In this document: one piece after another, positions 1 to 5,028 of the stretch
Numbering within the stretch: position 1 is the first letter of the stretch
Layout of the letters: each line of letters opens with the position of its first letter
Assembly: GCA_018056205.1 (NCBI GenBank)
Contig: JAGPGC010000085.1
Coordinates: 1-5,543 of the forward strand
Direction: 5' to 3'
DNA: 5,543 bases
Origin: Candidatus Atribacteria bacterium
GTDB lineage: Bacteria > Atribacterota > Atribacteria > Atribacterales > Atribacteraceae
Translations under genes and position numbers: made by a program
Notes under the pieces: generated by a model
Seen by the model: only the letters and a program-made list of their open reading frames with translations
Told to the model about the DNA's origin: nothing
Databases searched by the model: none

Positions 1-861
1 CCAGTTACCCGACGTACTTTAACCTGTATTGGTGAAGTCAAAAATCCTCAAGTAGTTATAGCCCGTATCGGAATGTCGATAGGGGATGTGATCTCTGAAT
101 GTGGAGGGGCCTTAGTTGACGATCCTGCGGTGATTGTGGGAGGTCCAATGATGGGATATGTTGAAAAAGACCTTAATTCACCAGTCACTAAAATCATGAC
201 CGGTTTGATTGTCCTTCCCAGAGACCATTTTTTAGTGCGAAAGAAAAGCATGTCAATGTCTTGGGTGGTCAAGCAAAGTAAGACTGCTTGTTGTCAATGT
301 ACCTATTGTACTGAATTGTGTCCAAGATACCTTTTGGGTCATGAATTATACCCACATAAAATAATGCGAAATATCAATTTTGGTTTGGATGTTCCGCCAG
401 AAGTGGTAGAGAATGCCTTTTTATGTAGTGAATGTGGTTTGTGTGAAGTTTTTGCCTGTCCAATGGAGCTTTCGCCTCGAATGGTTAACCATGCTCTTAA
501 AACCAGTTTGATAGAGGCGAACTATCAGCCTCAATTAACTGCGAAAAAAAAGCAAAGTAGAGTGAATGATCTTATAAATAGAAGGATACCTGTTTCAAGA
601 ATTAAAGAGAGGCTTCGCATCAGTCAATATGACGGGATGGAAGTCAAATCAGCCAGGGAGACCAATCCCAAAAGGGTCGAAATTTTATTAAAGCAGCATA
701 TTGGTGATATCTCAATTCCAGTTGTCCACGAGGGTGACTTGGTAGAGGAAGGAACTCTTGTCGGAGAAATCCCTTCAGGAAGAATTGGAGCTAGGGTACA
801 TGCTAGCATTCCCGGTCGAGTAACCTTAGTTAATGATGAGCGAGTCATAATCAAAGGATAA
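1..861 (+). CDS. pduS: PduS/RnfC-like iron-sulfur flavoprotein of a microcompartment, 5'-truncated
   Basis: The frame is open from base 1 to the TAA at 859-861, giving 286 residues; family members are about 450 residues, so the N-terminal NADH/FMN-binding part lies off the left edge. Residues 1 to about 50 resemble the SLBB segment of RnfC/PduS, ending in a VGGPMMGY motif. Two ferredoxin-type clusters follow: C97-x2-C100-x2-C103-x3-C107-P and C142-x2-C145-x2-C148-x4-C153-P. The phrase PRYLLGH with PHKIMR after the first cluster is typical of PduS. Residues about 234-286 look like the C-terminal barrel-sandwich domain. PduS is known as a flavin and Fe-S cobalamin reductase of the propanediol microcompartment. 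With pduT directly downstream and no B12 enzyme visible, I infer NADH reoxidation or electron export. An internal ATG at 73 is not the start, because it would cut the SLBB domain. RnfC proper is the alternative, less likely in this context. Confidence 0.87.
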   Translation, partial: PVTRRTLTCIGEVKNPQVVIARIGMSIGDVISECGGALVDDPAVIVGGPMMGYVEKDLNSPVTKIMTGLIVLPRDHFLVRKKSMSMSWVVKQSKTACCQCTYCTELCPRYLLGHELYPHKIMRNINFGLDVPPEVVENAFLCSECGLCEVFACPMELSPRMVNHALKTSLIEANYQPQLTAKKKQSRVNDLINRRIPVSRIKERLRISQYDGMEVKSARETNPKRVEILLKQHIGDISIPVVHEGDLVEEGTLVGEIPSGRIGARVHASIPGRVTLVNDERVIIKG

Positions 862-876
862 AGGAAATTAAATATT

Positions 877-1431
877 ATGGGAATAATTGTTTTAGGAGTG
901 TTAGAACTCAATAGTATTGCTGTCGGATTACAAGCGTTAGATGGTATGGTAAAGGCGGCACCAATTCAAATCATTGATGCGAAAACCATTTGTCCGGGAA
1001 AGTTTGTTGCTATCGTTAGTGGAGAGGTAGCAGCTGTCGATGCGGCGCTGTCTCGAGGAAAAGAGATAGGTGGAGGGTATGTTGTTGACGAACTTTTTAT
1101 TCCAAATCTCCATTCCCAAGTTATACCAGCTATTACCGGGACAGTTGAGTGTGAAATTTGGGACGCAGTTGCTGTAATTGAGTCTTTTTCAGTGGTGGCC
1201 AGTATAAGTGCTGCTGATATTGCTGCTAAAACTGCCAGTGTATTAGTAAGTGAAGTTCGCCTGGCAACTGGTATGGGTGGTAAGTCTTATATAAAAATAA
1301 TCGGTGATATTCATGAAGTTGAAGCAGCTGTTAGTGCTGCAGTGGAAATAATCAGTGGGAAGGGTCTTCTTTGTAAAGAAGTGATTATTCCCAATCCACA
1401 CCCTGATATTCGGAATTATTTTATTTTTTAA
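877..1431 (+). CDS. pduT: PduT-like tandem BMC-domain shell protein (BMC-T) with Fe-S pore cysteine
   Basis: This is a 184-residue protein, the same length as Salmonella PduT. It has two BMC domains: residues about 3-90 (GVLELNSIAVGLQALDGMVK) and about 96-180 (AVAVIESFSVVASISAAD, then GMGGKSYIKIIGD). Such proteins form trimers that act as pseudohexameric facet tiles of the shell. The KTICPGKF motif places Cys39 where PduT carries the cysteine that binds a single 4Fe-4S cluster at the trimer pore. The gene starts 15 bases after the pduS stop, with AAGGAA at 861-866 ten bases before the ATG, so the two are co-transcribed. The pairing supports an electron path between PduS and the shell pore. 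The C-terminus (NPHPDIRNYFIF) matches the family pattern up to about PHPD; the last residues are unusual and lie next to the tpiA relic, so the extreme 3' end may have been altered by a rearrangement. Confidence 0.93.
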   Translation: MGIIVLGVLELNSIAVGLQALDGMVKAAPIQIIDAKTICPGKFVAIVSGEVAAVDAALSRGKEIGGGYVVDELFIPNLHSQVIPAITGTVECEIWDAVAVIESFSVVASISAADIAAKTASVLVSEVRLATGMGGKSYIKIIGDIHEVEAAVSAAVEIISGKGLLCKEVIIPNPHPDIRNYFIF

Positions 1432-1436
1432 TAATT

Positions 1437-1545
1437 TTTAGCCAAAAAGATGTTGATGGAGGGTTAATCGTAGGAGCAAGCTTAAATGCTAAAAAGCTTT
1501 GGGACCTTGGTTCAGATAGCTGAAGAGGTTCAAAAATTTAAATAA
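1437..1545 (+). pseudogene. tpiA: Decayed 3' fragment of a triosephosphate isomerase gene
   Basis: The spacer after pduT, read from 1437, gives FSQKDVDGGLIVGASLNAK. This lines up without gaps with the C-terminal phosphate-binding motif of triosephosphate isomerase (in E. coli, FAQPDIDGALVGGASL). This frame soon meets a TGA at 1521-1523. A one-base shift at the A5 run 1491-1495 restores a TPI-like last helix, SFGTLVQIAEEVQKFK, ending at TAA 1543-1545. The first glycine of the conserved GGAS motif reads as valine. Only about 35 of roughly 250 codons are present, and the fragment abuts the pduT stop, so it cannot encode an enzyme. A truncation, a frameshift and a changed key residue together indicate a relic. 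TPI would interconvert the glyceraldehyde 3-phosphate made by DERA, so a former operon member or a recombination scar are both plausible. The identification rests on reading the motif by eye. Confidence 0.72.
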
Positions 1546-1609
1546 CAGCAATAGATTGTTCCTCATTTTTATAAAATTTAAAAATTAATTAATTTATAGG
1601 TGGTCATCA
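1546..1609 (+). promoter_or_regulatory. AT-rich leader before the aldehyde dehydrogenase gene, possible internal promoter
   Basis: This stretch is almost entirely A and T, and includes a perfect 14-base palindrome at 1582-1595 (aaattaattaattt). A TTGTTC at 1556-1561 and TTTAAA at 1577-1582 are a poor -35/-10 pair with 15-base spacing. The ribosome binding site AGGTGG at 1598-1603, six bases before ATG 1610, is clear. It is the one place in the window where a second promoter could sit, but AT-rich DNA yields such matches by chance and no operator can be named. Confidence 0.22.
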
Positions 1610-3043
1610 ATGGATATTAGTGAAGCTGAAGTAAAATTAATTGTAGAGAGAATTCTTAAGCAAATCCAAAGTAATCAGGAAATTGTTCAGCAAGTACCCG
1701 TTTTTCAACAAGAGGGCAATAAGGGATTATTTTCCTCAATTGATTCAGCCATTGATGCGGCCGAAAAAGCCTTTTATCAATTGCATCAGCTCACTCTTGA
1801 CCATCGTAAAGAAATGATTCGACAGATACGAAAGATAATTATGGTCAATTTGGAATCTTTATCAAAAATGGCTGTTGAGGAAACTGGATTTGGTCGGGTG
1901 GAGGATAAAATTGAGAAGCACAAATTGGTTGCCCTTAAAACCCCGGGCGTTGAAGATTTGGAACCTATTGCTTATTCTGATGACCACGGAATGACTTTAG
2001 TGGAGCGAGCCCCTTATGGAGTAATAGGAGCAATTATTCCTTCGACCAATCCAACTACTTCGGTAATAAATAACACCATAAGTATGATTGCAGGTGGAAA
2101 TACTGTGGTTTTTCACCCTCATCCTAATGCTAAAAAATGTTCTTGTGCCGCAGTATCACTCATTAATCAAGCCATTAGGGATGCTGGTGGTCCAGAAAAT
2201 GTAATAACGGCCCTTCAAAATCCCACTCTCGAAACGGCTCAAAGTATGATGAAACATCCCAAAATTCGTTTGTTGGTTGTGACCGGAGGACCGGGAGTGG
2301 TGAAAGTGGCTATGAATAGTGGAAAGAAAGTAATTGCTGCCGGTCCAGGAAATCCTCCTTGTGTTGTTGATGATACAGCCGACATTCCCAAAGCTGGAAG
2401 GGATATTGTAAGGGGCGGCGGATTTGACAACAACATCATTTGTATTTGCGAAAAAGAAATTTTAGCGGTTTCAAGTATTGCTGATTATTTAAAAGAAGAA
2501 ATCAAAAAGAATGGAGCTTATGAGCTTAATAAAAGTCAGATTGACAAAATTACCCCCATCATTATTGAGAAACCAGGGAGCCCAAATCAAGAAGGAGTTC
2601 CCAACAAAAAATATGTCGGGAAAAATGCTAACTTAATTGCTAAAGAAATTGGTTTGAATCTTCCCGATGAGGTTCGGTTATTGTTATGTGAAGTTGATCC
2701 CAGTCATCCTTTAGTATGGACGGAACAACTTATGCCAGTTATGCCTTTAGTACGATTTAATAGTGTAGAGGAAGCCATACATTTTGCTGTTCAATGCGAG
2801 CACGGTTTTCGTCATACTGCCATTATGCACTCAAAAAACATTGCTAATCTCAGTACTATGGCGAAGCTTATGAATTGTTCGATTTTCGTCAAAAATGGGC
2901 CAAGCTATTGTGGTTTAGGTTTTGAAGGTGCTGGATTTACTTCGTTTACAATTGCCAGTCCAACTGGCGAAGGGCTTACCCGGGCGCGAACTTTTACCAG
3001 AGAACGCCGATGTACATTAGTTGATTATTTCCGAATTGTTTAG
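1610..3043 (+). CDS. CoA-acylating aldehyde dehydrogenase, microcompartment cargo (PduP/EutE-like)
   Basis: This 477-residue enzyme should convert acetaldehyde, CoA and NAD+ to acetyl-CoA and NADH inside the microcompartment. Residues 1-22 (starting MDISEAEVKLIVERILKQ) form an amphipathic helix followed by a Gln-rich linker, like the encapsulation peptide of PduP. The catalytic domain starts near residue 40. Diagnostic motifs are ERAPYGVIGAIIPSTNPT (residues 132-149), VVTGGPGVVKVA (223-234), the GPGNPP turn (245-250) and FDNNIIC (272-278), whose Cys278 is the expected acyl-thioester nucleophile. A second cysteine, Cys280, lies two residues on. The absence of the Glu-dependent hydrolytic ALDH pattern and the NPTTSVINN segment place it with acylating enzymes. 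AGGTGG at 1598-1603 supports the start. It is followed after 21 bases by the first vertex-protein gene. PduP or EutE naming is uncertain because substrate range cannot be read; the DERA partner points to acetaldehyde. Confidence 0.95.
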   Translation: MDISEAEVKLIVERILKQIQSNQEIVQQVPVFQQEGNKGLFSSIDSAIDAAEKAFYQLHQLTLDHRKEMIRQIRKIIMVNLESLSKMAVEETGFGRVEDKIEKHKLVALKTPGVEDLEPIAYSDDHGMTLVERAPYGVIGAIIPSTNPTTSVINNTISMIAGGNTVVFHPHPNAKKCSCAAVSLINQAIRDAGGPENVITALQNPTLETAQSMMKHPKIRLLVVTGGPGVVKVAMNSGKKVIAAGPGNPPCVVDDTADIPKAGRDIVRGGGFDNNIICICEKEILAVSSIADYLKEEIKKNGAYELNKSQIDKITPIIIEKPGSPNQEGVPNKKYVGKNANLIAKEIGLNLPDEVRLLLCEVDPSHPLVWTEQLMPVMPLVRFNSVEEAIHFAVQCEHGFRHTAIMHSKNIANLSTMAKLMNCSIFVKNGPSYCGLGFEGAGFTSFTIASPTGEGLTRARTFTRERRCTLVDYFRIV

Positions 3044-3064
3044 TAGGGACTCAGAGGGAGTAAT

Positions 3065-3343
3065 ATGAAGATAGGAAAAGTTATTGGAACAGTAGTTTGT
3101 AACCAAAAGGTGGATTCTTTAATTGGAATTAAATTGTTATTAATTCAACCTCTGAATGAAGCTTTAAAAGAAGAGGGGGTACCAGTTGTTGCCTGTGATG
3201 CTGTTCAAGCAGGTTTGAATGACATTGTTTTTTATGAAGGAGGAAGAGAAGCCGCCCTGGGTTTGATCAATTGGTTTAATCCTTCCGATTTAACTGTTAT
3301 GGGAATTATTGATTCTTTATATACTGAGGAAAAAAAGAAATGA
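3065..3343 (+). CDS. EutN/CcmL-type pentameric shell vertex protein (BMC-P), copy 1
   Basis: This 92-residue protein has the EutN/CcmL fold signature: an opening KIGKVIGTVVCNQKVDSL strand pair, then GIKLLLIQPL, then a CDAVQAGLNDIVFYEGG segment and a C-terminal VMGIID strand. Such proteins form pentamers that cap the vertices of the icosahedral shell. The usual G-x-G-D turn after VQAG reads G-L-N-D here, a small deviation also affecting the loop facing the pentamer pore. RBS GAGGGAG at 3054-3060 lies four bases before the ATG. Its last codons overlap the start of the second BMC-P gene by four bases (ATGA at 3340-3343), so the two are translationally coupled. It is clearly diverged from that neighbour, most of the shared residues being family-wide ones. 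Confidence 0.94.
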   Translation: MKIGKVIGTVVCNQKVDSLIGIKLLLIQPLNEALKEEGVPVVACDAVQAGLNDIVFYEGGREAALGLINWFNPSDLTVMGIIDSLYTEEKKK

Positions 3344-3624
3344 TCTTAGCCAGAGTGATTGGTCAAGTAGTATCTACAATAAAATTAGATGTATTCAAGG
3401 GTTTTAAATTATTATTGGTTCAACCAATTGATATTGAAGAGAAACCCAAAGGAAAAATTCTTTTAGTGCTTGATACAGTACAAGCTGGAGTGGGAGATGT
3501 AGTATTGGTAATGGATGAAGGCAACTCAGCACGTACCATTCTTGAAAATACCACAGCCCCAATTCGTTCAGTTATTGTGGGTATTGTTGATGAAATACAA
3601 ACTGATAAAAGAGGAGAGAAATGA
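3340..3624 (+). CDS. EutN/CcmL-type pentameric shell vertex protein (BMC-P), copy 2
   Basis: This is a second, 94-residue vertex protein. Family features are ILARVIGQVVSTIKLD at the start, GFKLLLVQPID (residues about 21-31), LDTVQAGVGDVVLVMDEGNSAR (about 44-65, with the canonical G-x-G-D turn that copy 1 lacks) and VIVGIVDEI near the end. It begins within the stop of copy 1; a GAGGA at 3326-3330 nine bases upstream serves as its ribosome binding site. Its own TGA overlaps the rpiB ATG in another ATGA (3621-3624). Adjacent divergent BMC-P genes probably encode vertices with different roles, for example mixed or alternative pentamers; that is inference. No BMC-H gene accompanies them in the window. 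Confidence 0.94.
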   Translation: MILARVIGQVVSTIKLDVFKGFKLLLVQPIDIEEKPKGKILLVLDTVQAGVGDVVLVMDEGNSARTILENTTAPIRSVIVGIVDEIQTDKRGEK

Positions 3625-4187
3625 TGAAAAAAGATTTGGAAAATTCTATTCGTATCTTGAACAATGTGGTAAATGGTTTATATTCCTCAACCATTACAAA
3701 CCAACCAGATTCTCTCCCTATAAATACGAAAGATAAAGTTTTACGAGTGGCAATTGGATCTGATCATGGAGGATACGAAGTAAAAGAAAAATTGAAAGTA
3801 TTTTTACAGGAATTAGGTTATCGAGTGACTGATGTTGGTACCTATAATACCGAAAGCGTTGATTATCCTGATTTCGCCTTGAAAGTAGCTTTAAAAGTAA
3901 AAAATGGTGACTGTGAAAGGGGAATTATGATTGATGGAGCTGGGATTGGTTCATGCATGGTTTGCAATAAAGTGAGGGGAATTCGAGCTGCTCTTTGTTA
4001 TGACTTAAAGACAATTGTGAATAGTCGTGAGCATAATGATGCCAATCTCCTCACTTTAGGTGGTCCTCTCCATTCAATTGAACAAATCTATGAAATGGTG
4101 AAAGTTTGGCTGGAAACTAGATTTACTGGGGGAAGGCATTGGAAACGAATTAACAAAATGATGGAAATCGAAAAAAAGTATTTATAA
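3621..4187 (+). CDS. rpiB: Ribose-5-phosphate isomerase B-type enzyme with N-terminal encapsulation peptide
   Basis: RpiB interconverts ribose 5-phosphate and ribulose 5-phosphate; relatives act on allose, galactose or erythrose phosphates. The protein is 188 residues against about 145-150 for ordinary RpiB, the surplus being an N-terminal amphipathic helix (MMKKDLENSIRILNNVVNGL) and a Ser/Thr/Asn/Pro linker to about residue 39. This looks like a cargo-targeting peptide. The catalytic domain has IGSDHGGYEVKEKL (45-58), ESVDYPDFA (78-86), GIMIDGAGIGSCMVCNKVRGIRAAL (101-125), SREHNDANLL (135-144) and a TGGRH C-terminal motif. The position of E. coli Cys66 is Asp105 and that of Thr68 is Ala107, so the active-site base differs from the textbook enzyme. 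Two ATGs are possible: 3621 overlaps the BMC-P stop, while 3624 has better spacing (7 bases) from GAGGAG at 3611-3616; they differ by one Met. Exact sugar substrate is uncertain. Confidence 0.92.
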   Translation: MMKKDLENSIRILNNVVNGLYSSTITNQPDSLPINTKDKVLRVAIGSDHGGYEVKEKLKVFLQELGYRVTDVGTYNTESVDYPDFALKVALKVKNGDCERGIMIDGAGIGSCMVCNKVRGIRAALCYDLKTIVNSREHNDANLLTLGGPLHSIEQIYEMVKVWLETRFTGGRHWKRINKMMEIEKKYL

Positions 4188-4217
4188 ACTTATAAAACTC
4201 AATTTAAGGAGTTTATT

Positions 4218-5006
4218 ATGAACCAAGAAGAGCTGATTACTAAAATAACCCAAGAGGTTATCAAAAGGTTCAACGAAGTAACTAAAACGCAAGAAACACC
4301 TGTTACTAAAAGCAAAGGAACTCTTAATGGCTGTGAATGTGGAATTATAATTAATACTCCTATGGATCTAGCCCCTTATATTGATCATACCTTATTAAAA
4401 CCAGACGCCAAACAAAGTCAGATTGATCAGCTTTGTCAGGAGGCTATTCAATATCATTTCTGTGCGGTTTGTATTCAGCCTTTTTGGGTTAGTTATTGTG
4501 CTAAAAAACTGCGCGGAACAGCAGTCAAAGTATGCACTGTGGTGGGTTTTCCATTAGGAGCGAATGATCCAAAAAGCAAAGCCTATGAAACAAGACAAGC
4601 TATTGAAGATGGCGCTCAAGAAATTGATATGGTGATTAATGTGGGAGCTTTAAAATCAGGAAACTTTAAGATGGTAGAGGAAGACCTCCGAGCAATTAAA
4701 AGAGCCTGCCGTCAAACGACAATTACTAAAGCTATTATTGAAGCATTCCTTTTAACCGATGATGAAAAAGTTATTGCCTGTCAACTAGCCAAAAAGGTTG
4801 GATATGACTTTGTCAAAACTTCAACCGGCTTTGCAGGTGGGGGAGCAACCATTCATGACGTTGCCCTGATGAGAAGAACTGTTGGTCCCAAAATGGGAAT
4901 CAAAGCAGCTGGTGGAATTCATAGTTTTGAAGAGGCTAAAGCCATGATTGCAGCCGGAGCAACCCGTATTGGAACTAGTTCAAGTGTAAAAATTGTTAAT
5001 GGTTAA
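4218..5006 (+). CDS. deoC: Deoxyribose-phosphate aldolase (DERA) with N-terminal encapsulation peptide
   Basis: DERA is a class I aldolase that reversibly cleaves 2-deoxyribose 5-phosphate to acetaldehyde and glyceraldehyde 3-phosphate. The protein is 262 residues; ordinary DeoC is about 220. The extra N-terminus is an amphipathic helix ([18 protein letters not shown]) plus a Thr/Lys linker to about residue 48, with a Cys-Glu-Cys at 39-41. Core motifs are [11 protein letters not shown] (54-64), [13 protein letters not shown] (104-116), [16 protein letters not shown] (133-148), [14 protein letters not shown] (171-184), [14 protein letters not shown] (198-211) with the Schiff-base Lys200, and GIKAAGGI (227-234) with the second conserved Lys229. 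Asp137 matches the proton-relay aspartate. AAGGAG at 4206-4211, six bases before the ATG, fixes the start, 30 bases after rpiB. The acetaldehyde product is the presumed substrate of the aldehyde dehydrogenase, so the BMC would retain this volatile intermediate. Confidence 0.96.
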   Translation: MNQEELITKITQEVIKRFNEVTKTQETPVTKSKGTLNGCECGIIINTPMDLAPYIDHTLLKPDAKQSQIDQLCQEAIQYHFCAVCIQPFWVSYCAKKLRGTAVKVCTVVGFPLGANDPKSKAYETRQAIEDGAQEIDMVINVGALKSGNFKMVEEDLRAIKRACRQTTITKAIIEAFLLTDDEKVIACQLAKKVGYDFVKTSTGFAGGGATIHDVALMRRTVGPKMGIKAAGGIHSFEEAKAMIAAGATRIGTSSSVKIVNG

Positions 5007-5028
5007 AAAAAGATTTTGAGAAAATTCA

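Noticed and set aside
48..272. Minus-strand open frame of 74 codons opposite pduS.
   Set aside because: It lies wholly within a recognised gene, has no recognisable motif, and every supported gene is on the + strand.
1478..1499. Two AAGCTT copies ten bases apart that could pair as a hairpin, possible terminator after pduT.
   Set aside because: The stem is only six base pairs with few G-C pairs and has no following T run; each copy is itself a palindrome, so pairing is trivial.
1486..1545. A 19-codon reading frame (MLKSFGTLVQIAEEVQKFK) with GGAG nine bases upstream, amphipathic like a free encapsulation peptide.
   Set aside because: It coincides with the last helix expected for TPI once the A5 frameshift is allowed, and helices of that kind are amphipathic anyway. 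A relic explains it more simply than a new peptide gene.
2239..2439. Minus-strand open frame of 66 codons opposite the aldehyde dehydrogenase gene.
   Set aside because: It mirrors the conserved Gly/Pro-rich catalytic region on the other strand and resembles no protein I know.
3515..3736. A + strand frame of 73 codons bridging the second BMC-P and rpiB.
   Set aside because: It overlaps both genes out of frame, has no ribosome binding site of its own, and its translation shows no family motif.
4184..4200. Short tandem repeat TTATAAA between rpiB and deoC as a possible promoter.
   Set aside because: Only two copies in a 30-base AT-rich gap with no -35 element; a co-transcribed spacer is the simpler reading.
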